A stretch of 21,828 bases of DNA from Paralcaligenes sp039935015 (GTDB lineage Bacteria > Pseudomonadota > Gammaproteobacteria > Burkholderiales > Burkholderiaceae_B). A program made the position numbers and the translations under genes. The notes beneath the pieces were generated by a model. The model did not search any database. It was not told where the DNA came from and worked only from the letters and a program-made list of their open reading frames with translations. The DNA is taken from the NCBI GenBank assembly GCA_039935015.1, contig JBDTLC010000116.1, positions 1 to 21,828 on the forward strand. The letters run 5' to 3'. Shown here piece after piece: positions 5,944-13,518 of this stretch (its first letter is position 1; each line of letters opens with the position of its first letter).

Positions 5944-8361
5944 TCAAGCACGCAGGCGTACCCCATGAGCGCTAACCAGCGCCTCTAATAATCCATTTAT
6001 ACACTGTTCTACACGTGCATCGTCCAGCGTCGCCGCGGGATCTTGTAACCAAAAACGAAATGCCAGGCTCTTTTCCAAGCCATCGGCTTGCGCAGATTTA
6101 TCACGCCAGACATCAAACAGTCGGATGTCTTGAACTATACCTAATTTGGCATCCGATGCAATGGCCCGGCTCAAGGTATCGTGCAAATCTTGATACGAAA
6201 CCCCCGAACCAACCCATACAGCCAGATCTCGCAACACCACCGGCTGGCGCGACAACTCGACCGGCGCAGCCAAACGAGCCGTAGAAATGGCCGCTACATC
6301 CACCTCAAACACCACCGGCGCGTGACTCAATTCGGATACTTGAACCCAGCGCGGATGCAGCTCTCCGAGCCAGCCTATTTCATGACCTTGCAAAAGCAGG
6401 CGAGCGCAACGCCCCGGATGCAGTGCCGGATGAGGCGCCGCAACACAAAGCAGATCTTGAGTCTGTGCGCCCAGCAAGGTTTCGACATCTTTCTTCACGT
6501 CGAAAAAATCGACCTGGCGCGTTGGGGCGCCCCATTGCTCATCGAACACCGGCCCCCAGGCTGCTCCTGCCAAATGCTGCGGCTGACGAACTCCCGCCAC
6601 GCTCAGGTCGCCATCCGGCACAGATGGGTCGCGGACAAAAACCCGGCCTAGCTCAAAGACACGTACCCGGCTTTGTTTGCGATTGTTGTTATACCGAATG
6701 TTGGCCACCAGACCGGCAATCAGGCTGGATCGCATCACGGCCAATTGACTGGCGATGGGATTGAGCAATCTGATGGGATCAGGATTGCCCGCATAGTTGT
6801 GCTCCCAGGATTCCTCGACAAACGAAAAGTTAATCACCTCTTGGTAGTCCAGGTCGGCCATGTTCTGGCGCAGGGCATGAGAACCACGCACGGTTTCGGG
6901 CATCGTACGCATTTGCGCGCGCGCCATGGGCGCCACGGCTGGGATCCGCTCAAAACCGTAAACCCGGGCGATTTCTTCGATCAGGTCTTCTTCGATAAAC
7001 AAATCGAACCGATACGAGGGTGGAGTAACGATAAAGACGTCATTGTGCACGTGGAAGGACAGACCCAGGCGAGTAAATATTCTCTCGACTTCTTCACGCC
7101 CAACTGGCACTCCCAGCACGCGATGGCATCGGTCGAGACGCATTTGCACCGGCTGACGAGCCGGTAAATTGACAATTTGATCATCAATCGGGCCCGCCTG
7201 GCCACCGCAAATATCAACCAACAGACGCGTCATGTACTCCATGTGCTCGACCACGGATTCAAAATCGACGCCGCGCTCAAAGCGATGACTCGCTTCAGAA
7301 CTGAACTTATAGCGCCGTGCACGGCCCATGATGGCTTGCGGCCACCAAAAAGCGGCTTCTAGATAAATATCTGTAGTGTCCAGAGTGACGGCAGTCGCTT
7401 GGCCGCCCATGATGCCGGCCAGGCTTTCGACAACTTCGCCCGCCGTGATGACACCGGTATCGGCACTTAACGAGACCGTCTGGCCGTTGAGCAGCTCGAG
7501 CGATTCGCCTTCGTGCGCCCAGCGTACAGTCAGGCCGCCGCCCTGAATTCGCTGCAGATCGAAAACATGAGTGGGCCGACCCATTTCCAGCATGACGTAA
7601 TTGGAGATATCGACCAGTGCCGAGATCGAACGTTGCCCCGATTTTTCAAGACGTGACTTCATCCAGGCGGGTGTCTTCGCGCGTGCGTTAACCCCACGCA
7701 GGATACGGCCAGCGAAACGACCACACAAATCAGGCGCCTCTATCGAAACAGGCAAACGATCCGCGAGCGTCGTGGCGACAGGCTGTGCAACCGGCTGCGT
7801 GAGCAGCGCGCCAGTCAGCGCCGAGACTTCCCGCGCGACGCCCAGAACCGATAGACAATCGGCGCGATTGGGCGTCAGTTTCAAGGTAAATAACGTGTCG
7901 TTGAGATCAAGCGCATCGCGCAGAGGTTGCCCGACCATTGCATTAGCGTCGAGTTCAAGCAGACCAGCATGGTCTTGTGACAGACCCAGCTCACGCGCCG
8001 AACATAGCATGCCAAACGACTCCACACCGCGCATCTTGGCCTTGCCAATTTTGATGCCACCTGGCAACTCTGCGCCAAGACGCGCCAGAGGCACGATAAG
8101 ACCTGCCGCCGCATTCGGGGCGCCGCAAACAATTTGTAGCGGCACGCCCGATCCATCGTCAACCTGGCAGATATGCAGTTTGTCTGCGTTGGGGTGTGGC
8201 GCAATCGCCGTGATGCACGCAACCACCACTTCGCTGAAAGGCGGCGCAGCCGGACAGGTGTCTTCCACTTCCAGCCCGGCCATCGTCAGAAGATGTGACA
8301 AAGCCTGAGTGTCGAGATCAGGATTAACGAAGGTACGCAGCCAGGATTCAGGAAATTGCAT
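5944..8361 (-). CDS. pheT: Phenylalanyl-tRNA synthetase beta subunit
   Basis: 805 residues (E. coli about 795), the beta chain of the alpha2-beta2 PheRS that charges tRNA-Phe. Domains in order: N-terminal MQFPESWLRTFVNPDLDTQAL; an EMAP/OB-fold tRNA-binding domain at about 39-150 (VVVACITAIAPHPNADKLHI, GMLCSARELGL); the B3/B4 editing domain at about 210-390 (TPAWMKSRLEKSGQRSISAL, YKFSSEASHRFERGVD); B5 at about 400-475 (SYRFDLFIEEDLIEEIARVYGF split across lines); the synthetase-like core; and a C-terminal FDX-ACB anticodon-binding domain at about 710-803 (LSRQPVVLRDLAVWV, DIRLFDVWRDK). It starts 44 bp after pheS. The start lacks a clear Shine-Dalgarno sequence, so translation may depend on coupling to pheS. 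Confidence 0.97.
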   Translation of the reverse strand: MQFPESWLRTFVNPDLDTQALSHLLTMAGLEVEDTCPAAPPFSEVVVACITAIAPHPNADKLHICQVDDGSGVPLQIVCGAPNAAAGLIVPLARLGAELPGGIKIGKAKMRGVESFGMLCSARELGLSQDHAGLLELDANAMVGQPLRDALDLNDTLFTLKLTPNRADCLSVLGVAREVSALTGALLTQPVAQPVATTLADRLPVSIEAPDLCGRFAGRILRGVNARAKTPAWMKSRLEKSGQRSISALVDISNYVMLEMGRPTHVFDLQRIQGGGLTVRWAHEGESLELLNGQTVSLSADTGVITAGEVVESLAGIMGGQATAVTLDTTDIYLEAAFWWPQAIMGRARRYKFSSEASHRFERGVDFESVVEHMEYMTRLLVDICGGQAGPIDDQIVNLPARQPVQMRLDRCHRVLGVPVGREEVERIFTRLGLSFHVHNDVFIVTPPSYRFDLFIEEDLIEEIARVYGFERIPAVAPMARAQMRTMPETVRGSHALRQNMADLDYQEVINFSFVEESWEHNYAGNPDPIRLLNPIASQLAVMRSSLIAGLVANIRYNNNRKQSRVRVFELGRVFVRDPSVPDGDLSVAGVRQPQHLAGAAWGPVFDEQWGAPTRQVDFFDVKKDVETLLGAQTQDLLCVAAPHPALHPGRCARLLLQGHEIGWLGELHPRWVQVSELSHAPVVFEVDVAAISTARLAAPVELSRQPVVLRDLAVWVGSGVSYQDLHDTLSRAIASDAKLGIVQDIRLFDVWRDKSAQADGLEKSLAFRFWLQDPAATLDDARVEQCINGLLEALVSAHGVRLRA

Positions 8362-8405
8362 AGTATGGGTTCGATTCGTATAACGTTTAAAATCGCAGCA
8401 TGGTG

Positions 8406-9428
8406 CTAGCGGTTGAACTGGCGTAAAAACCGCAGGTCGCCTTCGAAAAACTGGCGCAAGTCGTTAACACCGTAGCGCAGCATGGTCAGACGCTCCAGCC
8501 CCGAACCAAACGCAAAACCTATATAGCGTTCAGGATCAAGGCCGAAATTGCGTACAACCTCAGGATGCACCTGGCCCGAGCCCGAAATTTCCAGCCAGCG
8601 CCCCTGATTCGGGCCCGACGTAAACATCATGTCGATTTCGGCCGAGGGTTCGGTAAAGGGGAAGAATGAGGGACGAAAACGCACCGACAAATCGTCGGTT
8701 TCGAAAAACGCCCGCAGAAAATTAGAGTAAACGCCCTTGAGATCCGCAAAGGAAACATTCTCGGCAATCCACAAGCCTTCGACCTGATGAAACATCGGCG
8801 AATGGGTGGCGTCGCTATCGACGCGATAGGTGCGCCCCGGAGCGATCACCTTGATAGGCGGCTGGTTCATACGCGCATAACGCACCTGCATGGGGCTGGT
8901 ATGGGTGCGCAGCATTAGAGGCAAACCGTGCTCATCTTGCATATCCACATAAAAAGTGTCCTGCATGGAGCGCGCCGGGTGATTTTCGGGGTTATTCAAG
9001 GCCGTGAAATTGGTCCAGTCATTTTCGATCTCTGGGCCGTCGGCCACATCAAACCCAATCGACCGAAAAATCGCCTCAACACGCTGCCAGGTTTGAATCA
9101 CCGGATGTATTCCGCCCACGCCCCGTCCTCGGCCAGGAAGGGTTACGTCGACGGTCTCAGAGGCAAGGCGCCGATCGAGGTCAGCTTGCGCCAATTGAGC
9201 GCGCCGGTCGTTAAGCAAACCTTCGATCTGGTGCTTAAGCTGATTGATGTAGGCACCTTCAGCCCGCTTCTGTTCTGGATCAAGTTGCGCCAGGCCTTTG
9301 AGCAAGGCTGTCAGAGCCCCTTGCTTGCCCAAGAACTTCGCTTTGGCATTTTCGAGCGCCGCCGCATCAGCGGAAGCGGCAAATTGGTCTTTGGCCTGAA
9401 CCAGCAGGTCATCACGCGCAGAGGTCAT
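8406..9428 (-). CDS. pheS: Phenylalanyl-tRNA synthetase alpha subunit
   Basis: 340 residues, the catalytic alpha chain of PheRS. The N-terminal coiled coil (about 1-85) begins MTSARDDLLVQAKDQFAASA. The class II core has LPGRGRGVGGIHPVIQTWQR, GPEIENDWTNFTALNNPENH and HPARSMQDTFYVD; motif 2 is APGRTYRVDSDATHSPMFHQ and VEGLWI; RFRPSFFPFTEPSAEIDMMF leads to motif 3 GFAFGSGLERLTMLRYGVND. I chose ATG 9428 because MTSARDD aligns with family N-termini. An upstream in-frame ATG at 9449 adds seven residues and falls on the edge of a strong hairpin. The gene follows rplT by about 68 bp. No phenylalanine-rich leader peptide (pheM-like) was found. Confidence 0.97.
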   Translation of the reverse strand: MTSARDDLLVQAKDQFAASADAAALENAKAKFLGKQGALTALLKGLAQLDPEQKRAEGAYINQLKHQIEGLLNDRRAQLAQADLDRRLASETVDVTLPGRGRGVGGIHPVIQTWQRVEAIFRSIGFDVADGPEIENDWTNFTALNNPENHPARSMQDTFYVDMQDEHGLPLMLRTHTSPMQVRYARMNQPPIKVIAPGRTYRVDSDATHSPMFHQVEGLWIAENVSFADLKGVYSNFLRAFFETDDLSVRFRPSFFPFTEPSAEIDMMFTSGPNQGRWLEISGSGQVHPEVVRNFGLDPERYIGFAFGSGLERLTMLRYGVNDLRQFFEGDLRFLRQFNR

Positions 9429-9448
9429 GTGTGGCTTTTCCAAATACA

Positions 9449-9473
9449 AACGGAGCCCAGATAGAGCCCCGTT
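9449..9473 (-). terminator. Hairpin between rplT and pheS (possible partial terminator/attenuator)
   Basis: On the minus strand AACGGGGCTC (9473-9464), a TATCT loop and GGGCTCCGTT (9458-9449) can form a 10-bp stem with two G-U pairs, followed by TGTATTTGG. The T-run is interrupted, so it could attenuate rather than stop transcription into pheST. It may equally be an mRNA processing or stability element. Confidence 0.35.
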
Positions 9474-9496
9474 CGCAGCAATACGGAATCGAAGGG

Positions 9497-9856
9497 TCAG
9501 GCAGCTAGAGCAGATTGCGCCTGAGCGACGACAGCGGCAAAACCCGCCTTGTCATGGACAGCCATATCGGCCAATACCTTGCGATCCAACTCGATAGAGG
9601 CTTTTTTCGTACCTGCGATAAACACACTGTACGAAACGCCCAGTTCACGGCAAGCCGCATTGATACGCGTGATCCACAAAGCGCGGAACGTACGTTTTTT
9701 ATTGCGACGATCGCGATAGGCATATTGCCCGGCGCGCATGACCGCCTGTTTGGCGACACGGAATACATTACCGCGGCGACCGCGATAACCTTTGGCTGCT
9801 TTAATAACTTTTTTGTGACGAGCACGGGCAGTAACGCCGCGTTTTACGCGAGGCAT
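9497..9856 (-). CDS. rplT: 50S ribosomal protein L20
   Basis: 119 residues, the family length. L20 binds 23S rRNA early in 50S assembly, and in E. coli it also represses translation of the rpmI-rplT mRNA. Conserved features run throughout: MPRVKRGVTARARHKKVIKA, AKGYRGRRGNVFRVAKQAVM, YAYRDRRNKKRTFRALWITR, INAACRELGVSYSVFIAGTK. ATG 9856 is preceded by GGAGAT at good spacing; the longer in-frame extension upstream overlaps rpmI and is not family-like. It begins 16 bp after the rpmI stop and is followed by pheS. Confidence 0.98.
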   Translation of the reverse strand: MPRVKRGVTARARHKKVIKAAKGYRGRRGNVFRVAKQAVMRAGQYAYRDRRNKKRTFRALWITRINAACRELGVSYSVFIAGTKKASIELDRKVLADMAVHDKAGFAAVVAQAQSALAA

Positions 9857-9872
9857 AGTAGATCTCCGATTA

Positions 9873-10070
9873 TCAAGCGAAAGGCAACATTGCCTTGACC
9901 GAGGCGACGTCTGATTTGTGCACTGCGGTTGAACCACGCAGCTGGCGCTTGGTCTTGGTCGTTTTCTTGGTCAATATATGGCGTTTGAACGCCTGACCTC
10001 GCTTAATCGATCCGCTACCGCGAACCTTAAAGCGCTTGGAAGCGCCTTTTTTGGTCTTCATCTTGGGCAT
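9873..10070 (-). CDS. rpmI: 50S ribosomal protein L35
   Basis: 65 residues, exactly the usual L35 length: MPKMKTKKGASKRFKVRGSG, then SIKRGQAFKRHILTKKTTKT. The start at 10070 is set by the universally conserved MPKMKTKKGA; an AAGAG lies about 10 bases upstream. In nearly all bacteria rpmI follows infC directly. Here the closest upstream minus-strand gene is comM, and infC is 9.6 kb away, so rpmI-rplT must be driven by its own promoter (see 10293-10322) through a leader of about 215 bases. Confidence 0.98.
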   Translation of the reverse strand: MPKMKTKKGASKRFKVRGSGSIKRGQAFKRHILTKKTTKTKRQLRGSTAVHKSDVASVKAMLPFA

Positions 10071-10292
10071 AATGCATACTCTTTGATTATGACAGCGGGT
10101 GATCGCCAAACACACTGGCAATACTTGCAGAACCCAGCAATCACTTATTTTGGCTTGGCCACTAACATTGGTTAAAAGAAACGCTAGTTGCGAAGCACCC
10201 TTCCCCGTATTCTTACCCGCCTGCCATAGGGCACCGGCACGAAAAATCTGTGCAAAGAAGACATGTCGATAAGAGTTTTAGGAAAGCCCTTG

Positions 10293-10322
10293 ATTATATG
10301 ACGTTTTCTTAGCGCCTGTCCA
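10293..10322 (-). promoter_or_regulatory. Promoter for rpmI-rplT(-pheST-ihfA)
   Basis: On the minus strand TGGACA (10322-10317), 18 bases, then a perfect TATAAT (10298-10293). Transcription would start near 10286, leaving about 215 untranslated bases before rpmI. This is the best promoter in the gap and replaces the infC-linked transcription of the standard operon. The -35 lies inside the arm of an inverted repeat. Confidence 0.65.
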
Positions 10323-10381
10323 GCATGGCTGTCGGCGCGGCCGGAATGTAGTGATGCGCCGAAATGCAGACGTGCTGGTCA
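10317..10381. repeat. Nested inverted repeat upstream of rpmI
   Basis: The outer arms TGTCCAGCA (10317-10325) and TGCTGGTCA (10373-10381) are complementary at 8 of 9 positions. The inner arms TCGGCGC (10332-10338) and GCGCCGA (10356-10362) are perfectly complementary. The left outer arm overlaps the -35 of the rpmI promoter. Whether it is an operator, an RNA structure or the remnant of a small mobile element is unknown. Confidence 0.5.
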
Positions 10382-10396
10382 AATGTACAGCCAACG

Positions 10397-10467
10397 CTCG
10401 TAATAACAGCCCTTGTGGCGGTCAAAAACTCGTAGCGACAGCCCTTGTGGCTGTCAGAAACTGACAG
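10397..10467. repeat. Two tandem 32-bp repeats with CAGCC-CTTGT-GGCTG hairpins, downstream of comM
   Basis: The units 10397-10428 and 10429-10460 match at 27 of 32 positions. The second contains a perfect 7-bp hairpin, GACAGCC-CTTGT-GGCTGTC (10437-10455); the first has the same structure with one mismatch (10406-10422). A further 7-bp hairpin, CTGTCAG-AAA-CTGACAG (10451-10467), overlaps the second unit, so the two folds are mutually exclusive. They begin 37 bp past the comM stop and may end its transcript. The core recurs at 5113-5127, which suggests a dispersed repeat family. Confidence 0.65.
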
Positions 10468-10503
10468 TGGCCGCGCTGGTGCCTATCATCGGCAACTTTG
10501 ACG

Positions 10504-12063
10504 TTATTTCCCTCTACCTTCGTATTGCAGCCCAGGCCGGCTCGCCCAAGGCTGTCGGTACTGTATGGCTTCGGCAATTTCCGCAACGCCCAGAGTATCG
10601 AGTTCGTTCAAATCAGCTAAAGTGCGCGCCACCCGCAACACGCGATGGACGACTCGTGCCGACCAGCTCCAGCGCGACATGGCCTGCTTGAGAAGGTTTT
10701 TAGCCTCGGCATCGAGCACACAATAACGCTCTAGGTCGCCTACACCAAGCTTCGCGTTGGGCAGCGCCTGACGCGCCAGCTGACGGCTGCGACAGCGCTC
10801 TACTCGTTTACGCACCAAAGTGGACGCCTCGCCCAACGGCGCATCGAACCAATCACCATCGACAGCGGGCAGAGCAATCTGCAAATCGATTCGATCGAGC
10901 AACGGACCGGAGATCTTGTCGCGATATTTTTCGATACGGTCAGTGCCGCATGCGCAACGCATCTTTCTGTGCCCCAACCATCCGCACGGACAAGGATTCA
11001 TGGCGGCAATCAACTGAAAGGCAGCAGGAAACGTTAGCGTGCGCGAGGCGCGCGCGATCGAGATATAGCCTGTTTCGATGGGCTCGCGCAAAGATTCCAG
11101 CACGCGTCGATCGAATTCGGGCAGCTCATCGAGAAACAAAATGCCGTGGTGAGCCATACTAATTTCACCTGGCCTTGGAAGAGCGCCACCTCCTACCAAA
11201 GCCGGCGCCGACGCGCAATGATGCGGAGCACGAAATGGGGGTAGATCGCTTACGGTGTAGTCACGGCCACTGATGCTGGACAAAGCGGCAACCTCGAGCG
11301 CCTGCTCGGCGCTCAGACGCGGCAGCAGCCCTGGCAATCGATGCGCCAGCATGCTCTTGCCCGCCCCAGGCGGGCCTGCCATCAACAGGCTGTGACCGCC
11401 CGCCGCGGCAATTTCCAGCACGCGACGCGCCATCGCTTGGCCTCTCACCTCGGACAGACAGGGTGCGCTAGAAACTGCTGCCGACATTGCCTGGGGCAGC
11501 GCAATGGGTAAACTGGCTTTGCCCGAAAAATGCGCGACCACATCGAGTAAACGATTTGCCGAAAGCACCGTCAACCCGGGTACACGAGCTGCCACGCCTG
11601 CGCAAGCAGCCGGCAAAATCAAACGCACCGTAGATTTGCTACGCATGACCGCCATCGCAATCGCCAGCGGTGCATTCACCGATACGACAGCGCCCGTAAG
11701 CGATAACTCTCCCGCAAATACATAGCTCGACAAATCGACGTCCGGACCGCCGTCCGCCCCACCCCGCCGCAATTCTATTTGGCCGGAGGCCAACAGTACG
11801 CCCAGCGCAATAGGCAAATCGAAGCGGCCGGAGTCTTTGGGCAGATCGGCAGGCGCCAGATTCGCGGTAATGCGCCCAGCCGGAAATTCCAGCCCGCTGC
11901 TGATGATGGCCGAGCGCACACGCTCGCGACTTTCACGCACACCCGTATCCGGTAAACCCACAATGTGAAAGGCGGGCAGCCCCGGCCCCACATGCACCTC
12001 GACCCGCACAGGGAAAGCCTCTAACCCATAGAGCGCCAGGCTGGCCAAGGCCGCTAGTGACAT
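10504..12063 (-). CDS. comM: ComM/YifB-family Mg-chelatase-like AAA+ ATPase
   Basis: 519 residues (E. coli YifB 506). ComM is a hexameric helicase that drives branch migration during natural transformation. An N-terminal Lon-S5-like domain covers about 1-165 (MSLAALASLALYGLEAFPVR, GRFDLPIALGVLLASG). The AAA+ core has Walker A GPPGAGKS (230-237), Walker B ILFLDE (308-313) and FRAPHHCASAPALVGGG (277-293), followed by a cysteine cluster (CPCGW at 358-362, C370, C372) and the C-terminal Mg_chelatase_C part (VHRVLRVARTLADLNELDTL). I chose ATG 12063 because GGGAG precedes it by 6 bases and the protein then matches the family N-terminus; the upstream frame to 12186 is not family-like. ComM is widespread, so the gene alone does not show that this strain is competent. 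Confidence 0.95.
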   Translation of the reverse strand: MSLAALASLALYGLEAFPVRVEVHVGPGLPAFHIVGLPDTGVRESRERVRSAIISSGLEFPAGRITANLAPADLPKDSGRFDLPIALGVLLASGQIELRRGGADGGPDVDLSSYVFAGELSLTGAVVSVNAPLAIAMAVMRSKSTVRLILPAACAGVAARVPGLTVLSANRLLDVVAHFSGKASLPIALPQAMSAAVSSAPCLSEVRGQAMARRVLEIAAAGGHSLLMAGPPGAGKSMLAHRLPGLLPRLSAEQALEVAALSSISGRDYTVSDLPPFRAPHHCASAPALVGGGALPRPGEISMAHHGILFLDELPEFDRRVLESLREPIETGYISIARASRTLTFPAAFQLIAAMNPCPCGWLGHRKMRCACGTDRIEKYRDKISGPLLDRIDLQIALPAVDGDWFDAPLGEASTLVRKRVERCRSRQLARQALPNAKLGVGDLERYCVLDAEAKNLLKQAMSRWSWSARVVHRVLRVARTLADLNELDTLGVAEIAEAIQYRQPWASRPGLQYEGRGK

Positions 12064-12228
12064 GTTTTGCTCCCAACCGGACGCCCGATCATATGGAAAA
12101 ACACAGTATCGCGCGTCTGGGATACCGCTTGGCAGAAAACTGATCGTTTTATCCGCTGGGAGATTTACCCAGGAATCAAAGGACACCTACCAGAGTGGCG
12201 GGCTACCGGCTGACGGACACAGTCGGCC

Positions 12229-12258
12229 TTGGCACCCACAAGGGGGTGCCACTACAAA
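12229..12258 (+). promoter_or_regulatory. kynA promoter with a perfect palindrome in the spacer
   Basis: TTGGCA (12229-12234), 18 bases, then TACAAA (12253-12258) make a plausible promoter about 69 bases before the kynA ATG. Its spacer is filled by a perfect inverted repeat: TGGCACCC (12230-12237), 6 bases, GGGTGCCA (12244-12251). A palindrome between -35 and -10 is the typical place for a repressor operator or a MerR-type activator site. Control by tryptophan or kynurenine is inference. No other strong signal was seen in the 263-bp comM-kynA gap. Confidence 0.55.
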
Positions 12259-12326
12259 CGCAAAGACCCCTACCCATAATTAGTCGCAGTACCATACCGA
12301 GGAACCTTCAAATAAGGAAACCCGCC

Positions 12327-13169
12327 ATGTGCCCCTCGTCTCAAGAACCCACTACCTGGCACGACGCCAGCCTAGATTTTTCGAAAGATATGAGCTATAG
12401 CGATTACCTGGCGCTCGATCAGCTGCTTAGTGCGCAACACCCGCTCTCGCCCGAGCACAACGAAATGCTCTTTATTATTCAGCATCAGACCTCCGAGCTA
12501 TGGATGAAACTCATGCTGCATGAATTGCGCGCCGCACGTGATCACATCGGACAGAACCTGCTGGGACCGTCCTTCAAAATGCTGGCACGCGTATCGCGCA
12601 TTATGGATCAGTTGGTGCAGGCCTGGACGGTTCTGGCTACGATGACGCCGCCCGAATATACGGCCATGCGACCTTATCTGGGCAAATCATCGGGGTTTCA
12701 GTCGTATCAATATCGTGAAATCGAGTTTATTCTAGGCAATAAAAACGCGGCCATGCTACGCCCGCACGAACACCACCCCGAACGCCTCGCACATGTGCAA
12801 AAAGCGCTGGAGACGCCCTCGCTTTACGAAGGAGCCATACAGCTACTTGCACGCAAAGGCCTGGCCATCAGCGCTGAGCGCCTTAAGCAGGACCCAAGCA
12901 AAGGAACCGAATACGATCCCTCAGTCGAAGCGGCCTGGCTGCAGGTTTACCGCGACCCCACCCACTACTGGGATCTATATGAGCTGGGCGAAAAACTGGT
13001 TGATCTGGAAGATTCATTTCGTCAATGGCGTTTCCGGCACGTCACGACCGTCGAGCGAATCATCGGCTTCAAACGCGGCACGGGCGGCACCGACGGCGTG
13101 AGCTATTTACGCAAGATGCTCGACGTTGTGCTATTTCCCGAGTTGTGGCGTCTGCGCACCAACCTTTGA
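12327..13169 (+). CDS. kynA: Tryptophan 2,3-dioxygenase
   Basis: 280-residue haem enzyme that opens the indole ring of L-Trp with O2 to give N-formylkynurenine, the first step of the kynurenine pathway. It aligns with the Xanthomonas enzyme at an offset of about two residues. F49 and distal H53 lie in FIIQHQTSELW, Y111 and R115 (substrate carboxylate) in YTAMRPYLG, S122 follows, proximal haem ligand H238 is in RFRHVTTVERI, and T252 is in GTGGTDG. All are present, so it should be active. I chose ATG 12327 because AAGGA precedes it by about 8 bases; an in-frame start at 12195 would translate through the promoter and palindrome. kynB and kynU, often cotranscribed, are absent nearby, so the gene appears monocistronic. 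It converges on ubiK with only 13 bp between. Confidence 0.95.
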   Translation: MCPSSQEPTTWHDASLDFSKDMSYSDYLALDQLLSAQHPLSPEHNEMLFIIQHQTSELWMKLMLHELRAARDHIGQNLLGPSFKMLARVSRIMDQLVQAWTVLATMTPPEYTAMRPYLGKSSGFQSYQYREIEFILGNKNAAMLRPHEHHPERLAHVQKALETPSLYEGAIQLLARKGLAISAERLKQDPSKGTEYDPSVEAAWLQVYRDPTHYWDLYELGEKLVDLEDSFRQWRFRHVTTVERIIGFKRGTGGTDGVSYLRKMLDVVLFPELWRLRTNL

Positions 13170-13182
13170 TCAATGGCCAAAT

Positions 13183-13422
13183 CTAGTCGGAATTTGATTC
13201 CAGCGTTTTGATCCGGGCGTCCAACGCATCAATGCGCGCTATCGCGCGTTCGAGCAGACCGACCTGTATATCAAATTCTTCGCGGGTGATGAGATCTAGC
13301 CGTGAAAAGGTCTGCGCCATCATGGCTTTTACATTACGCTCGATATCAGCCGCCGGACTTTTGGCAATGAGGTCGGACATATTTTTTTGAAAGTCCTCGA
13401 ACCAATCGGTACGGTTGATCAT
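13183..13422 (-). CDS. ubiK: UbiK (YqiC/BMFP-family) ubiquinone biosynthesis accessory factor
   Basis: 79 residues. UbiK is a small trimeric coiled-coil protein that binds UbiJ and membranes and supports ubiquinone biosynthesis under aerobic conditions. The sequence starts MINRTDWFEDFQKNMSDLIA and has the family pattern: an N-terminal helix with KSPAADIERNVKAMMAQTFS, then RLDLITREEFDIQVGLLERA and a C-terminal heptad helix (IARIDALDARIKTLESNSD). CCGGAG precedes the ATG by 6 bases. It is a single gene between the terminator at 13459-13492 and convergent kynA. No convincing promoter was found. Confidence 0.88.
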   Translation of the reverse strand: MINRTDWFEDFQKNMSDLIAKSPAADIERNVKAMMAQTFSRLDLITREEFDIQVGLLERAIARIDALDARIKTLESNSD

Positions 13423-13458
13423 GGCAGGCTCCGGATAATAGTTGCAAGCGATCAGTGT

Positions 13459-13492
13459 AGTAAAAAATGGGCCGGACAGCCCATTTTTTACT
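13459..13492 (-). terminator. Strong intrinsic terminator after the lipoprotein gene
   Basis: AGTAAAAAATGGGC (13459-13472), a 6-base loop, then GCCCATTTTTTACT (13479-13492): a perfect 14-bp stem with an A-tract on one arm and a T-tract on the other. It can therefore act on either strand. It begins 26 bp past the lipoprotein stop and separates that transcript from ubiK. Confidence 0.9.
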
Positions 13493-13518
13493 TCGTGTAT
13501 TTTACATCGTGGCCGGCA

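Larger units (their letters stand above)
10071..10503. other. 433-bp gene-free region between rpmI and comM
   Basis: No coding region is supported here. It holds, from right to left, two hairpin-bearing 32-bp tandem repeats (10397-10460) with one further hairpin, a nested inverted repeat (10317-10381), a minus-strand promoter (10293-10322) and the long untranslated leader of rpmI (about 10286-10071). The leader could contain an L20-binding autoregulatory structure, as in other bacteria, but I could not fold it reliably by eye. Confidence 0.7.

Noticed and set aside
7601..8308. Plus-strand open frame of 235 residues opposite pheT
   Set aside because: Ser/Arg/Ala-rich shadow of a conserved essential gene, a common effect of biased codon use.
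12229..12245. TTGGCACCC in front of kynA as a sigma-54 -24 element
   Set aside because: No GC dinucleotide at the required -12 position; a sigma-70 promoter with an operator explains the sequence better.
13435..13462. TATTAT with a weak -35 upstream of ubiK
   Set aside because: The start site would fall about 5 bases before the ATG and leave out the Shine-Dalgarno sequence, so it is unlikely to be the working promoter.
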